This document shows, one piece after another, positions 23,274-33,634 of a DNA stretch of 34,467 nucleotides. The notes under the pieces were generated by a model, which was not told the origin of the DNA, made no database searches, and worked only from the letters and a program-made list of their open reading frames with translations. The stretch is from positions 1-34,467 of the forward strand of contig JADEXV010000063.1 in NCBI GenBank assembly GCA_015206945.1. The letters run 5' to 3'. Source of the DNA: Nostocales cyanobacterium LEGE 12452 (GTDB lineage: Bacteria > Cyanobacteriota > Cyanobacteriia > Cyanobacteriales > Nostocaceae). The position numbers and the translations under genes are program-made. Numbering within the stretch: the first letter of the stretch is position 1; each line of letters opens with the position of its first letter.

Positions 23274-23561
23274 GTTGTTCTCGCAGTAAGCATTATTTAA
23301 CATAGGTTCATAAAAAATACTGTCTAACGACCTCACAAGACGCAGCAAGGTGAGGATTTCAAAAAGCAACGTTATGATAATTAATGCATTAATCGAGCTT
23401 GGGTCTAATAATAAATAAGTTGGCACAAATAAACCTCCAGAGTACGGAGACGATTAATCGCCTCTGTACAGCAGTCAAAAGCCATTGCTCTTGAGTGTAT
23501 ATTTAGGTGCTGCGTCCAACCAAAATCAGCCGTTGTACAAATTTCCATAAGGATAATTCAA
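23274..23561. other. Intergenic region before glyA with dispersed palindrome
   Basis: No gene is seen. At 23442-23469 an imperfect palindrome, GTAC-GAG-CGATTAATCG-CTC-GTAC, resembles the GTAGAGACGCGATTAATCGCG repeat that I recall as common in Nostoc. A related copy is at 33722-33744. AAGGATA at about 23550 may be the glyA ribosome binding site. Confidence 0.5.
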
Positions 23562-24845
23562 GTGACTAGGACTAATTCAGACTTTCTTTCTTCCAGCGAT
23601 CCGGCGATCGCAGGGTTAATCAACGACGAACTACAGCGTCAACAAGACCATTTGGAGTTGATTGCTAGTGAAAACTTTACGTCTGCTGCTGTACTGGCGG
23701 CTCAAGGTTCAGTACTGACAAATAAATATGCTGAGGGATTACCTGGTAAACGCTACTATGGCGGTTGTGAGTTTATCGATAAAATTGAGCAACTAGCGAT
23801 CGGCCGTGCTAAACAGATATTTGGAGCTGCTCATGCGAATGTGCAACCCCATTCTGGCGCACAAGCCAATTTTGCTGTGTTCCTATCACTCCTAGAACCA
23901 GGGGACAAAATTATGGGGATGGATTTGTCTCATGGGGGACATCTTACCCACGGTTCTCCTGTAAATTTTTCAGGTAAGTGGTTCCAAGTTAGCCACTACG
24001 GCGTCAGTCAACAAACAGAACAACTTGACTACGATCAAATTCGCGAGCTGGCGCTGAGGGAGCGTCCTAAGCTCTTGATTTGTGGTTATTCGGCTTATCC
24101 TCGTATTATTGACTTTGAAAAATTCCGTAGTATTGCTGATGAAATCGGCGCTTACTTACTTGCCGATATTGCTCACATTGCTGGTTTAGTTGCCACTGGT
24201 CTTCATCCCGACCCCATTCCTCACTGTCACGTAGTCACAACAACTACCCATAAGACTCTACGCGGCCCTAGAGGTGGTTTAATCTTGACTGGTGACGCAG
24301 AACTAGGTAAAAAGCTAGATAAATCTGTTTTTCCTGGCAGCCAAGGCGGGCCATTGGAACACGTTATTGCTGCCAAGGCAGTAGCTTTTGGAGAAGCCCT
24401 CAAGCCTGAGTTTAAAACTTATTCTGCCCAAGTGATTGAAAATGCTCGTGCTTTGGCCGAACAACTGCAAAACCGTGGTTTAAAGTTAGTATCTAACGGC
24501 ACTGACAACCATTTAGTCTTGGTAGATTTACGCTCTGTAAGTCTAACTGGTAAGCAGGCAGATAAGCTAGTCAGTACTGTTAATATTACTGCTAACAAGA
24601 ATACTATTCCCTTCGATCCGCAATCGCCATTTGTTACCAGTGGTCTGAGGTTAGGTTCGCCAGCAATGACCACACGGGGCTTAGGAGTAGCAGAATTTAC
24701 CGAGATTGCCAATATTATTAGCGATCGCTTACTTTCTCCAGATTCCGACGTAGTAACCCAAGACTGTCGTCAACGGGTAGCGGCATTGTGCGATCGCTTC
24801 CCCTTATATCCCCACCTGGAACTTCCTGTACCAGCATTAGCCTGA
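23562..24845 (+). CDS. glyA: Serine hydroxymethyltransferase
   Basis: A PLP enzyme that converts serine and tetrahydrofolate to glycine and methylene-tetrahydrofolate, the main source of one-carbon units; in cyanobacteria it also serves photorespiratory glycine metabolism. 427 residues from GTG 23562. The PLP lysine is Lys231 in [15 protein letters not shown]. Other hallmarks: [59 protein letters not shown] and [13 protein letters not shown]. Length is normal for the bacterial enzyme. It precedes cinA on the same strand; the gap is filled by a heptamer array. Confidence 0.98.
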   Translation: MTRTNSDFLSSSDPAIAGLINDELQRQQDHLELIASENFTSAAVLAAQGSVLTNKYAEGLPGKRYYGGCEFIDKIEQLAIGRAKQIFGAAHANVQPHSGAQANFAVFLSLLEPGDKIMGMDLSHGGHLTHGSPVNFSGKWFQVSHYGVSQQTEQLDYDQIRELALRERPKLLICGYSAYPRIIDFEKFRSIADEIGAYLLADIAHIAGLVATGLHPDPIPHCHVVTTTTHKTLRGPRGGLILTGDAELGKKLDKSVFPGSQGGPLEHVIAAKAVAFGEALKPEFKTYSAQVIENARALAEQLQNRGLKLVSNGTDNHLVLVDLRSVSLTGKQADKLVSTVNITANKNTIPFDPQSPFVTSGLRLGSPAMTTRGLGVAEFTEIANIISDRLLSPDSDVVTQDCRQRVAALCDRFPLYPHLELPVPALA

Positions 24846-24851
24846 CATGAT

Positions 24852-24949
24852 AGTTAGGAGTTAAAAATTAGGAGTGATGAGTTTTAAATATTGAACTCCT
24901 AACTCCTAACTATTAACTTCTAACTATTAACTTCTAACTCCTAACTATT
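24852..24949. repeat. Eight-unit heptamer array with inverted arm
   Basis: Eight consecutive 7-base units of the form AACTNNT (AACTCCT, AACTATT, AACTTCT) fill 24894-24949. AGTTAGGAGTT at 24852-24862 is the exact complement of 24894-24904, so the left part can fold back onto the array. It matches the STRR class of short tandem repeats known from Anabaena and Nostoc. The array ends 7 bases before the cinA ATG. Confidence 0.9.
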
Positions 24950-24956
24950 CCTTCTA

Positions 24957-26207
24957 ATGAGTGCAGAAATTATTTGTGTTGGTACTGAATTATTGCTAGG
25001 AGATATCCTCAATGGCAATGCTCAATTTTTGGCGCAACAATTAGCGCAACTGGGTATTCCCCACTACTATCAAACAGTGGTTGGGGATAATCCAGAACGG
25101 TTGAAGCAAGTTATAGAAATTGCTATTTCCAGAGCGCAAATTCTCATTTTCACTGGTGGACTCGGCCCAACACCAGACGATCTCACCTGCGAAACTATCG
25201 CTGATTTTTTTAAAGTCCCGTTGGTAGAACGTTCTGACATCATTGAAGACATAACCCAGAAATTCGCCCAACGTGGTCGGGTTATGTCACCAAGTAACCG
25301 CAAGCAAGCTTTGATTCCCCAAGGTGCAGAAATTCTCCCCAACCCCAGTGGAACAGCACCCGGTATTATTTGGCAACCTCGTCCTCAAATCACGATTTTT
25401 ACTTTTCCCGGTGTTCCTAGTGAGATGCACCTGATGTGGGAAGAAACAGCTGTGCCATTTCTCAAAAGTCAAGGTTGGGGTAAAGAAATTATTTACAGCC
25501 GGAGTTTAAAGTTTTGGGGTATTGGTGAATCTGCTTTAGCAGAAAAAGTTGCTTCGTATTTAAAGTTGCCCAATCCCACAGTTGCCCCTTATGCAGGCAA
25601 GGGGGAAGTAAGATTGCGAGTCTCTGCTAAAGCTACTTCAGAAGCAGCCGCAGAAGCCTTAATTGCGCCCATTGAAAAACAACTTAAAGAAATTGCCGGA
25701 CTGGATTTTTATGGCGTTAATAATGATACTCTTGCTTCCGTAGTTGGTCAGTTGTTGCAGGGATCAAAAGAAACGCTTTCAGTGGCAGAATCTTGCACTG
25801 GCGGTGGTTTAGGGCAAATGTTGACTGAGATTTCTGGGAGTTCCGATTACTTTTGGGGTGGAGTAATTTCTTATGACAATTCGGTGAAGGTTAAGCTGCT
25901 GGGGGTTAACCAGGAAGATTTAGATAAATTTGGGGCGGTAAGTGCTACTGTTGCAGAGCAAATGGCTGTTGGAGTCAAAACCCGCCTTGAAACAACTTGG
26001 GGACTGAGTATTACTGGAATTGCTGGTCCAACAGGAGGGACAGATACGAAGCCAGTGGGTTTAGTTTACATTGGTTTAGCCGGGCCAAAGGATGAAGTGA
26101 CAAGTTTTGAGTATCAGTTTGGAACTGTGCGAGGTCGAGCTTTAATTCGTCATGTGAGTGCGAATGCAGCGTTGGATAATCTGCGCCGGAAGTTGTTGAG
26201 CAGGTAG
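24957..26207 (+). CDS. cinA: CinA, nicotinamide-nucleotide amidase / ADP-ribose pyrophosphatase type
   Basis: A two-domain protein of 416 residues, the usual length. The N-terminal MoCF-biosynthesis-like domain has GTELLLGDILNGNAQ (residues 8-22) and FTGGLGPTPDDLTCE (about 64-78). The C-terminal CinA/PncC domain starts near 250 and has SVAESCTGGGLG and SITGIAGPTGG. PncC-type enzymes deamidate nicotinamide mononucleotide back to the NAD salvage path; the N-terminal domain in some members is an ADP-ribose pyrophosphatase. It is linked to competence in some bacteria. The start at ATG 24957 lies right behind a tandem repeat and has no Shine-Dalgarno. A dyad with promoter-like sequence follows. 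Confidence 0.95.
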   Translation: MSAEIICVGTELLLGDILNGNAQFLAQQLAQLGIPHYYQTVVGDNPERLKQVIEIAISRAQILIFTGGLGPTPDDLTCETIADFFKVPLVERSDIIEDITQKFAQRGRVMSPSNRKQALIPQGAEILPNPSGTAPGIIWQPRPQITIFTFPGVPSEMHLMWEETAVPFLKSQGWGKEIIYSRSLKFWGIGESALAEKVASYLKLPNPTVAPYAGKGEVRLRVSAKATSEAAAEALIAPIEKQLKEIAGLDFYGVNNDTLASVVGQLLQGSKETLSVAESCTGGGLGQMLTEISGSSDYFWGGVISYDNSVKVKLLGVNQEDLDKFGAVSATVAEQMAVGVKTRLETTWGLSITGIAGPTGGTDTKPVGLVYIGLAGPKDEVTSFEYQFGTVRGRALIRHVSANAALDNLRRKLLSR

Positions 26208-26220
26208 CAGGTATATTATG

Positions 26221-26245
26221 TTTGTCATACAATCTGTATGACAAA
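26221..26245 (+). promoter_or_regulatory. Perfect dyad, likely operator of the antitoxin gene
   Basis: TTTGTCATAC, a 5-base spacer and GTATGACAAA form a perfect 10-bp inverted repeat. A TATATT-like -10 lies at about 26211-26217 and the Shine-Dalgarno AAAGGA overlaps its right edge. The layout is that expected of an autoregulated toxin-antitoxin promoter. It could also act as a weak cinA terminator, but no T-run follows. Confidence 0.65.
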
Positions 26246-26256
26246 GGAACCTAACG

Positions 26257-26430
26257 ATGCAAATTAATGCACAATTAGATGACGAGTATGCTGACAAACT
26301 AGCCTTTATTCAACAGCAGAGTAATCAAGCAGTAACGGATGTGATTAAGTCTGCTATTGAGTTGGATTACCAGCAGTTTCAGCACGAAAAAAAAAATTTC
26401 TATAGTATTCTGTTCACTTTCTGTCTGTGA
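26257..26430 (+). pseudogene. Orphan ribbon-helix-helix (CopG-like) antitoxin, C terminus altered
   Basis: A 57-codon gene. Residues 1-42 (MQINAQLDDEYADKLAFIQQ, then a helix with TDVIKSAIEL) have the beta-strand, helix, helix pattern of ribbon-helix-helix antitoxins: QINAQLDD is the DNA-binding strand and AVTDVIKSAI the second helix. After residue 43 the sequence runs into ten A bases (26387-26396) and then codes for an unrelated tail (FYSILFTFCL), so the original C terminus, which would bind the toxin, was probably lost by slippage or a junction. No PIN, RelE or other toxin gene follows. AAAGGA precedes the ATG, and the dyad upstream is intact. Family match is by motif only. Confidence 0.65.
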
Positions 26431-26596
26431 TTTTTGCACCCTGCTTCCAAGGGATTTCTAATTGAAACTCAGCATTGGTTTTGTAGTAGTTGTACCACTC
26501 ATCAGATGTTGGACTGAAGAAAAAATCAGAACCCAAACGCCCCAATCGTAAAAAGTCAGTTGTGATGGCGTAACCGCCCACTGGAAGCGATCGCAA
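26414..26596 (-). CDS. Possible small ORF or gene remnant (60 aa)
   Basis: A minus-strand frame from TTG 26596, with a TAG just upstream, to a stop at 26414. It overlaps the end of the antitoxin remnant tail to tail. The sequence is not low-complexity (TDFLRLGRLGSDFFFSPTSD, then WYNYYKTNAEFQLEIPW) and looks protein-like, but I do not recognise it and it has no ATG. It could be the 3' end of a decayed gene next to the poly-A junction. Confidence 0.3.
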   Translation of the reverse strand: MRSLPVGGYAITTDFLRLGRLGSDFFFSPTSDEWYNYYKTNAEFQLEIPWKQGAKITDRK

Positions 26597-26837
26597 GTTA
26601 ATTAACTAAAGGGCGATCGCTAGCTTTTCCTGGGTTCTATCGCTCATTTCCAAAATCTGTAAACTGTTTAATTCTACTTTTGACGATCAGAAAATAATCT
26701 TTACCCAAAATTCAATCTATCAAAATAGTGAATTCGTTTCATAACTATTGATGCTAGAACTTCTATCTAGGGATCGATATGGTTAATAAGCTAAATGAAG
26801 TAGAAATAGTATACTAAATCACATGAGATTGTATTGT
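26597..26837. other. Intergenic region before the LEA-like gene
   Basis: No gene is seen. One HIP1 site lies at about 26612. The rest is AT-rich and without a clear promoter or ribosome binding site. Confidence 0.35.
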
Positions 26838-27284
26838 ATGAAATCTAATTATGTTGCAAAACAGCTTTCCACCGTAAAACGCTGGATGGCCACAGCGCTG
26901 TTTTGTATGTTAGCGATCGCTTTCGTTTGGCAAGGTGCATTTTTCTCGAACACCTCAGCACTGGCTGATCCTGCTGCAACCTTGGTGGCATCATCAGATG
27001 CGGGCGATCGCGCTCAATATAAAGCCAGTAGAGATGCTGGACAAACCAAAAATTTCATTGATGATACGGCAGATAAAGTTAAGGACGCTGCCAAGAGCAA
27101 TGCCAGTAAAGTTGACCAAGCAACAGACAATGGTAGCTTTATTGAGCGCAAAGCCAAGAAAGATGCGGCTACAATTCAGAAAAGAGCAAATGAAGATGCA
27201 TCTCGGACTAAAGAAGCAGTAGACAATACCAAGAATGTTGTTGAACGTACTGTTGATAACATCAAAGATGCTTTTGGTAAATAG
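26838..27284 (+). CDS. Secreted Lys/Ala/Asp-rich LEA-like protein
   Basis: From ATG 26838 the protein has 148 residues; an ATG at 26823 adds five. A signal peptide (basic MKSNYVAKQLSTVKRW, hydrophobic core, cleavage after ALA at about residue 43) is followed by a hydrophilic, Ala/Lys/Asp-rich helical part with 11-residue-like spacing: FIDDTADKVKDAAKS, KAKKDAATIQKRANED, TKEAVDNTKNVVERTVDNIK. This resembles LEA/apolipophorin-like stress proteins and the low-temperature-induced proteins of Nostoc (from memory). It should act outside the plasma membrane, probably in stress protection. It is flanked by a hairpin at 27329 and looks monocistronic. Confidence 0.75.
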   Translation: MKSNYVAKQLSTVKRWMATALFCMLAIAFVWQGAFFSNTSALADPAATLVASSDAGDRAQYKASRDAGQTKNFIDDTADKVKDAAKSNASKVDQATDNGSFIERKAKKDAATIQKRANEDASRTKEAVDNTKNVVERTVDNIKDAFGK

Positions 27285-27328
27285 AGATATAGCAATCCTA
27301 TTGGATTTGTAAAAATCGAAAGCTTTAA

Positions 27329-27357
27329 ATTTCCGACTTCTTTAAGAAGTCGGAAAT
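27329..27357. terminator. Hairpin downstream of the LEA-like gene
   Basis: ATTTCCGACTTC (27329-27340), a five-base loop and GAAGTCGGAAAT (27346-27357) form a perfect 12-bp stem. The following ATTGTTGTTT is a weak T-run. It lies 44 bases after the stop codon. Confidence 0.7.
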
Positions 27358-28003
27358 ATTGTTGTTTACGAATAATTTTGAAAAGTCTCTGGTTACGTCA
27401 ATATTATTACAGCAATTTACAGGTAGTTAACCATTATGGTAGGGTAACACAGCTAGCTCTGCTTCACTATAGGAAATTATAGTTAAAATTTACTAATTAT
27501 CCAGACATAATATTTAGATAAAATAATCAAGTAACTTTAGATACATGCTTTCATAGCCATAGTAACTTGCGATCGCTGATCAAATTAGCTGTTATCATCG
27601 CACAAGAAAAGAAACTATTGTTAAATATTTACCAGCAATTATGCTAAATATATAGTTATAAATAAAATATTTAACTTTCTTTTGTACTAACTTAAAGATG
27701 ACAAAATTGAGTAATCTGCTTAGGGAAATCCCGCAAACTACTCCTAGAAAAATTGTATTTCTATACGGGCAAAAAACAATTTTTAAGTAGCATTACTTAT
27801 TGCCAAATGTGTTATAACATTAACTGATTGCAATTTAATTTGACGAATTGTTAATGGTTAACAAATTTTTCCCCATTATCAATTAAGAAGTTATACTTTC
27901 CACTACAACTTAGTAACAATGTAAGAGTTTGATTCTGTGGACAACCCGACCGTGGGAAAATCAAAATACCGAGACTCGAAGTTAGAGAGGAAAACCTTAT
28001 AAT
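27358..28003. other. Long AT-rich leader region upstream of dxs
   Basis: About 650 bases without a supportable gene. One HIP1 site lies at 27569. A 30-codon frame at 27698-27790 was seen but has no supporting evidence. AGAGAGG at about 27984-27990 lies before the dxs ATG. A long regulatory leader for dxs is possible. Confidence 0.4.
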
Positions 28004-29911
28004 ATGCATCTGAGCGAAATCACCCATCCTAATCAGTTGCACGGTTTATCTGTTCGCCAACTGCAACAGATTGCCCGTCAGATTCGAGATAAGCATCTTC
28101 AAACAGTAGCAGTTAATGGTGGACACTTAGGGCCAGGGTTGGGTGTTGTCGAATTAACACTAGGACTTTACCAAACACTGGACTTAGATCGGGATAAAGT
28201 GATTTGGGATGTAGGACACCAGGCTTATCCCCACAAACTGCTTACAGGACGTTACGATCACTTCCACACCCTTAGACAAAAGGATGGAGTTGCAGGTTAT
28301 CTCAAGCGGGGTGAAAACAAGTTTGACCATTTTGGGGCTGGACACGCTTCTACAAGTATTTCAGCCGCATTGGGCATGGCTTTAGCGCGAGATTTGAAAG
28401 GGGAAAAATTTAAAGCCGTTGCTGTGATTGGCGATGGCGCACTCACTGGGGGTATGGCTTTAGAAGCGATCAACCATGCGGGACACATGCCGAAAACGAA
28501 CCTGTTGGTTGTTCTCAACGACAACGACATGTCCATATCTCGCAACGTCGGCGCGATTCCTCGCTATCTCAACAAAATGCGTCTCAGCCAACCAGTGCAA
28601 TTTATTAAAGATAATCTTGAGGAACAGTTTAAGCAAATTCCCTTCGTTGGCGAATCCCTGTCACCCGAACTTGGACGCATCAAAGAAGGTATGAAGCGTT
28701 TGGCTGTTCCAAAGGTAGGTGCGGTTTTTGAAGAACTCGGCTTTACCTACATTGGGCCAGTGGATGGGCATAATCTCGAAGAATTGATTGCCACTTTCCA
28801 ACAAGCACATCAGATAATAGGCCCAGTCTTGGTACATGTGGCAACAGTGAAAGGCAAAGGTTATGAAATTGCCGAACTAGATCAAGTTGGCTACCATGCC
28901 CAAAGCCCCTTTAACGTCGCAACTGGCAAAGCCATTCCTTCTAATAAACCCAAACCCCCAGCTTATGCCAAAGTCTTTTCTCACACTCTGGTAAAACTTG
29001 CCGAACAAAACCCCAAAATCGTTGGCATTACTGCGGCTATGGCAACGGGGACAGGTTTAGATAAACTTCAAGCAAAACTGCCGAATCAATATATAGATGT
29101 CGGCATTGCGGAACAACACGCAATTACTCTAGCAGCAGGACTTGCAACCGAAGGGATGCGCCCCGTTGCGGCTATTTATTCAACCTTCCTGCAACGCGCC
29201 TACGACCAGATAATTCATGATGTCTGCATCCAAAACCTGCCAGTATTCTTCTGCTTGGATCGGGCAGGAATTGTTGGTGCTGATGGCCCCACCCACCAAG
29301 GTATGTATGACATTGCCTATCTGCGTTGTATTCCCAACATGGTAATCATGGCACCCAAAGATGAGGCAGAACTGCAAAGCATGATAGTAACTGGTGTTGA
29401 GCATACCAGTGGGCCGATCGCAATGCGTTATCCTCGTGGCAATGGCTACGGCGTTCCCTTGATGGAGGAAGGTTGGGAACCTTTGGAAATCGGCAAAGGC
29501 GAGATTCTGCGTACAGGCGATGATGTGTTAATTGTTGCTTATGGCACAATGGTTTATCCAGGAATGCAAGCCGCCGAAATTCTCAGCGAACACGGCATTG
29601 AAGCAACTGTAATTAATGCTCGTTTCGTTAAGCCGTTGGATACCGAGTTGATTTTACCTTTAGCGAAGAAAATCGGCCGTGTTATCACCTTAGAAGAAGG
29701 CTGTGTAATGGGTGGCTTTGGTTCTGCGATCGCCGAGGCTTTACTAGATGCAGATATTCTTGTTCCTGTCAAGCGATTTGGTGTACCAGATGTGTTGGTA
29801 GATCATGCTGAACCCAATGAATCTAAGACAGAACTAGGTTTAAGTAGTCATCAAATAGCAGAGAGAGTGTTGCAAGCTTTCTTTAAACAGCAAGTATCTG
29901 CTGTGGTTTAG
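28004..29911 (+). CDS. dxs: 1-deoxy-D-xylulose-5-phosphate synthase
   Basis: The first enzyme of the MEP path: pyruvate plus glyceraldehyde 3-phosphate to DXP, which feeds carotenoids, the phytol tail of chlorophyll, and quinones. 635 residues, normal length. The thiamine-diphosphate part has [16 protein letters not shown] and [19 protein letters not shown] (about 142-160). The transketolase-like pyrimidine domain has [15 protein letters not shown] and [15 protein letters not shown] (about 418), with the catalytic-site context [13 protein letters not shown]. The C-terminal transketolase domain ends near ERVLQAF. The gene stands alone with its own terminator. Confidence 0.98.
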   Translation: MHLSEITHPNQLHGLSVRQLQQIARQIRDKHLQTVAVNGGHLGPGLGVVELTLGLYQTLDLDRDKVIWDVGHQAYPHKLLTGRYDHFHTLRQKDGVAGYLKRGENKFDHFGAGHASTSISAALGMALARDLKGEKFKAVAVIGDGALTGGMALEAINHAGHMPKTNLLVVLNDNDMSISRNVGAIPRYLNKMRLSQPVQFIKDNLEEQFKQIPFVGESLSPELGRIKEGMKRLAVPKVGAVFEELGFTYIGPVDGHNLEELIATFQQAHQIIGPVLVHVATVKGKGYEIAELDQVGYHAQSPFNVATGKAIPSNKPKPPAYAKVFSHTLVKLAEQNPKIVGITAAMATGTGLDKLQAKLPNQYIDVGIAEQHAITLAAGLATEGMRPVAAIYSTFLQRAYDQIIHDVCIQNLPVFFCLDRAGIVGADGPTHQGMYDIAYLRCIPNMVIMAPKDEAELQSMIVTGVEHTSGPIAMRYPRGNGYGVPLMEEGWEPLEIGKGEILRTGDDVLIVAYGTMVYPGMQAAEILSEHGIEATVINARFVKPLDTELILPLAKKIGRVITLEEGCVMGGFGSAIAEALLDADILVPVKRFGVPDVLVDHAEPNESKTELGLSSHQIAERVLQAFFKQQVSAVV

Positions 29912-29934
29912 TCTACTTATCAACAGTATTATCT

Positions 29935-29965
29935 AAAAATAACCCCTATAAAAGGGGTTATTTTT
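29935..29965 (+). terminator. Rho-independent terminator of dxs
   Basis: AAAAATAACCCCT (29935-29947), a five-base loop and AGGGGTTATTTTT (29953-29965): a perfect 13-bp stem that contains its own T-run, 23 bases after the stop codon. Confidence 0.9.
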
Positions 29966-30113
29966 ATGAGAATATTAGCGATCGCTATTTCTACTCACTC
30001 TTCAGCAATTGCAATAATTTGACAATTACATCGTTTCCTGTGTTTGGGGATTGAACATCAAATCTTTCCCCGCCTTGTTTTGTTAGAGACGCAAACAATA
30101 GCTGATTTTACGG

Positions 30114-30139
30114 TAGGGGCAATTCATGAATTGCTCCTA
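30114..30139. repeat. Palindromic dispersed repeat
   Basis: TAGGGGCAATTCATGAATTG, followed by CTCCTA, is a near-perfect palindrome centred on CATG with one mismatch pair. I recall this GGGGCAATTCATGAATTGCCCC form as common between Nostoc genes. It lies between dxs and the helicase. Confidence 0.6.
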
Positions 30140-30202
30140 TCTGGCTGGAAAAATTTTTTACTTATATAACAGATGTACGAAATATTTATAGAGTTTTAAA
30201 TA

Positions 30203-33200
30203 ATGCCCCGGATTTTTGACAACATTGATTTGCAACTGCTACCGATTTTACGAGAAACCCTCAAAATCTCCTATCGGGCAGATTTTTGCGTTGGCTACTT
30301 CAACCTCAGAGGTTGGCGAAGAATTGATGATTTGATTGAACAGTATGTTGGCAGTGAAAATGCTTGTTGTCGTTTGCTAATAGGGATGCAAAGCTTGCCT
30401 AGTGATGAAGTTCATGCGGCATTTTCTCTTAGTAATGGTGATGGACGGATTGACAACAGTAGTATTGTGCGCTTTAAAAAACGCATGGCGGCGGAATTTC
30501 GTCAGCAGTTGACTATCGGTGCGCCGACTAATCAAGATGAAGCGGGGTTACGGCGGTTAAGTCATCAGCTAAAAACTCAGAAACTAGTTATTAAACTGTT
30601 TCTCCGTCATTCTCTCCACGCCAAATTATATCTCGTGCATCGCCATGACCCCAACACTCCCACAGTGGGATTCTTGGGTAGTAGTAATTTAACCCTTCCT
30701 GGACTGGCGAAACAAGGGGAGTTGAATGTTGATATTTTAGACCACGATGCTTGTAATAAACTGCAAAAGTGGTTTAGCGATCGCTGGCAAGATTACGGTT
30801 GTGTAGATATTTCCCAAGAGTTGGCTGAAATTATTGACCAGAGTTGGGCTAGAGATGAGTTAGTTTCACCTTACTACATCTACTTGAAGATAGCTTACCA
30901 CTTATCCCATGAAGCGATCGCCGGACTTTCAGAATTCCGCATCCCCCGCGAATTTAATAATTTATTTGATTTCCAAAAAGCTGCCGTACAGCTAGCAGCA
31001 CGTCATGTAACTAGGCGTGGCGGCGTATTAGTGGGTGATGTGGTCGGTTTGGGTAAAACCTTAGTTGGAACTGCCCTTGCCAAAATATTACAAGAAGATT
31101 GTTATTTAGAAACGCTGATTATTTGCCCAAAAAACCTAGTTTCAATGTGGCAAGAATATAAAGATAACTATCGGTTACTTGCCGAAATTATGCCAATTAG
31201 TCAAGTACAAAATAAATTACCAACACTACGCCGTTATCGAGTTGTGTTAATTGATGAAAGTCATAATTTACGTAACCGCGAAGGTAAACGTTATCGAACA
31301 ATAATAGAATATATTGCAGCTAATGAAAGTAAATGTATATTATTATCTGCTACTCCTTACAATAAAAGTTATCTCGACCTTTCCGCACAACTGCGGCTAT
31401 TTGTGCCAGAAGACCAAGATTTAGGATTAAGACCAGAAGCTTTAATTAATGAACTTGGCGGCAGTTCCATAGGAGAATTAGAGTTTATTAGAAAGCATCA
31501 ATGTTCTGTCCGTTCTTTAGCGGCTTTTGAAAAAAGCGAACATCCTGATGACTGGCGAGAATTGATGAAGCGTTACATGGTACGACGCACTCGTTCATTT
31601 ATTAAAGAAAATTATGCCCACACAGATGAAACAGGGCGGAAATATTTAGAATTTTCTGATGGGGGACGCTCTTATTTTCCCCAGCGTGTGCCTCGTAGTC
31701 TCAAGTTTCCTCTAGAAGGTTCTAGCACAGACTTTTATGCTCGTCTTTACTCTGAGTTAGTAGTAGAAGTCATTAATAAACTTAATTTACCGCGTTATGG
31801 GCTAGGGAATTACATTATTGCTAAACCCAAACAGCCGCCTACAGACACCGAACAACGTTTTATTAATAGCTTGTTTCGTGGCGGTAGGAGATTAATGGGG
31901 TTTTCGCGCACTAATTTATTTAAACGTTTAGAAAGTAGTGGTGTTGCTTTTATTCAATCAATTGAACGCCATATATTACGAAATTTCATTTATTTATATG
32001 CTTTAGAACATGGGCTTGATATTCCTATTGAAACTCAAGAGGCTGAATTATTAGATACAAGTAATAATGATGAAGATGCCGATTCTGTTGTAGCAGCCTT
32101 GTTTGATACTGAAACGGAAGAAGATGATTCCACTGCTTCGCTGCAAGTGGAAAGAGAAGGAGAATTAAATTCTTTTTCTCACGAGGATGAGAAAGCATCT
32201 AAAACAGAAAAAGTTTTTCGTCAAAGAGCAGAATCAATTTATCAAGAATATACAACTCGATATCAACGAAGATTTAAATGGCTCAGGTCTACACTTTTTG
32301 ATCTTAAAAAACTGAAACGGGATTTGTTAGAAGATGCCAAAGCACTGATTAATATACTGCAAGAGTGTGGCGAGTGGAATCCCCAAAAAGATGAAAAACT
32401 TGTAGCCTTAATTAAACTCTTAACAGAAACTCACCCCAAAGACAAAGTACTAATTTTCACCCAGTTCGCTGATTCAGTCCGCTATCTTGTAGACAATTTG
32501 CAGTTGAATCTTATGACTAATATTGCAGGAGTGACAGGACAAGCTAAAGACCCAACAGTAATGACGGGAAAGTTTAGCCCTGTGAGTAATAGAAAATGAG
32601 AGCAAATTTCATCATCAGAAGAGTTGCGTATTTTAATAGCTACTGATGTTTTGAGTGAAGGTCATAATTTGCAAGACTGTGCAATTATCGTCAATTGGGA
32701 TTTACCTTGGGCGATTATTCGCTTAATTCAACGCGCCGGACGCGTAGACCGCATTGGACAAAATGCAGAACAAATCCTCTGTTATTCTTTTTTACCAGCC
32801 GAGGGAGTGGAACGGATTATTAACTTGCGGGGACGACTTCGTAAACGATTGCAAGAAAATGCTGAAGTAGTGGGAACCGATGAAGCTTTTTTTGAAGATG
32901 ATGATGCACGAGTAATTCTTGATTTATACAATGAGAAATCTGGAATTTTAGATGGTGAAGAAGATACAGAAGTCGATTTGACTTCAGAAGCGTTTCAAAT
33001 TTGGAAAAAAGCCACCGATAGTAATCCAGGTTTGAAAAAAACCATTGAAGAAATGCAAAATGTAGTTTATTCTACCCGCGCCCATACTCCCCAACCTGTG
33101 CAACCAGAGGGAGTATTGCTTTATATGAAAACTACAGAGGGAAATGATTCTTTGATTTATGTTGACCGCGATGGAAATAGCGTTACTCAATCACAATTAG

Positions 33201-33634
33201 CAGTTCTTCGAGTAGCTGCGTGTGAAGAATCTACCCCAGCGATACCCAGAGATAAACAACATCACAAGTTAGTAGAAAAGGGTGCTGAATTGATTGCTGA
33301 AGAAGAGAAAAATGCAGGCGGTCAATTAGGACGGCCATCAGGTGCAAGGTTCCGCACTTATGAACGATTGAAAAGTTATGTTCAAGAAATGAAGGGAACA
33401 CTATTTGTTAGTGAAGAACTTTTAAAAGCAATTGATGAAATTTACCGTTATCCTTTGCGACAGTCAGCCATTGATACTCTCAACCGCCAACTGAGAAGCG
33501 GTATTAATAATCAGCAGTTAGCTGAGTTAGTAGTGGCGCTACGAATGGATGACCGTTTGTGTATTGTCACAGAAGAACTAGAAAAGCGAGAACCTCAAAT
33601 TATTTGTTCTTTGGGATTATTTTTTAATTCGTAA
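30203..33634 (+). pseudogene. PLD-SNF2 helicase, interrupted by one in-frame TGA
   Basis: One reading frame of 1143 sense codons broken only by TGA at 32597-32599 (codon 799); both halves are in the same frame. First half: a phospholipase D-like domain with HAKLYLVH (His139, Lys141) and GSSNLTLPG; a SNF2/DEAD-like core with Walker A GDVVGLGKT (278-286), DESH at 351-354 and SATP; then KVLIFTQFADSVRYL before the stop. Second half: IATDVLSEGHNLQDC and the arginine-finger motif RLIQRAGRVDRIGQ, so the break removes motifs V and VI from the first product. A CGA-to-TGA change (Arg to stop) would explain it. An internal TTG at 32624 could start a 336-residue product. Such fusions are often DNA-defence genes; no methyltransferase lies nearby in the window. 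Confidence 0.9.

Noticed and set aside
24894-24949. CRISPR array at the heptamer repeats
   Set aside because: Units are 7 bases without spacers; they are short tandem repeats.
27698-27790. 30-codon frame in the dxs leader
   Set aside because: Plausible residues and an AAAG before the ATG, but too short to support without conservation data.
32597-32599. Selenocysteine at the internal TGA of the helicase
   Set aside because: No selenoprotein helicase is known to me, no SECIS-like hairpin is seen right after it, and an Arg codon one base away explains it better.
32590-32630. Frameshift as the cause of the helicase break
   Set aside because: Both halves are in the same frame, so a stop-codon substitution is enough.
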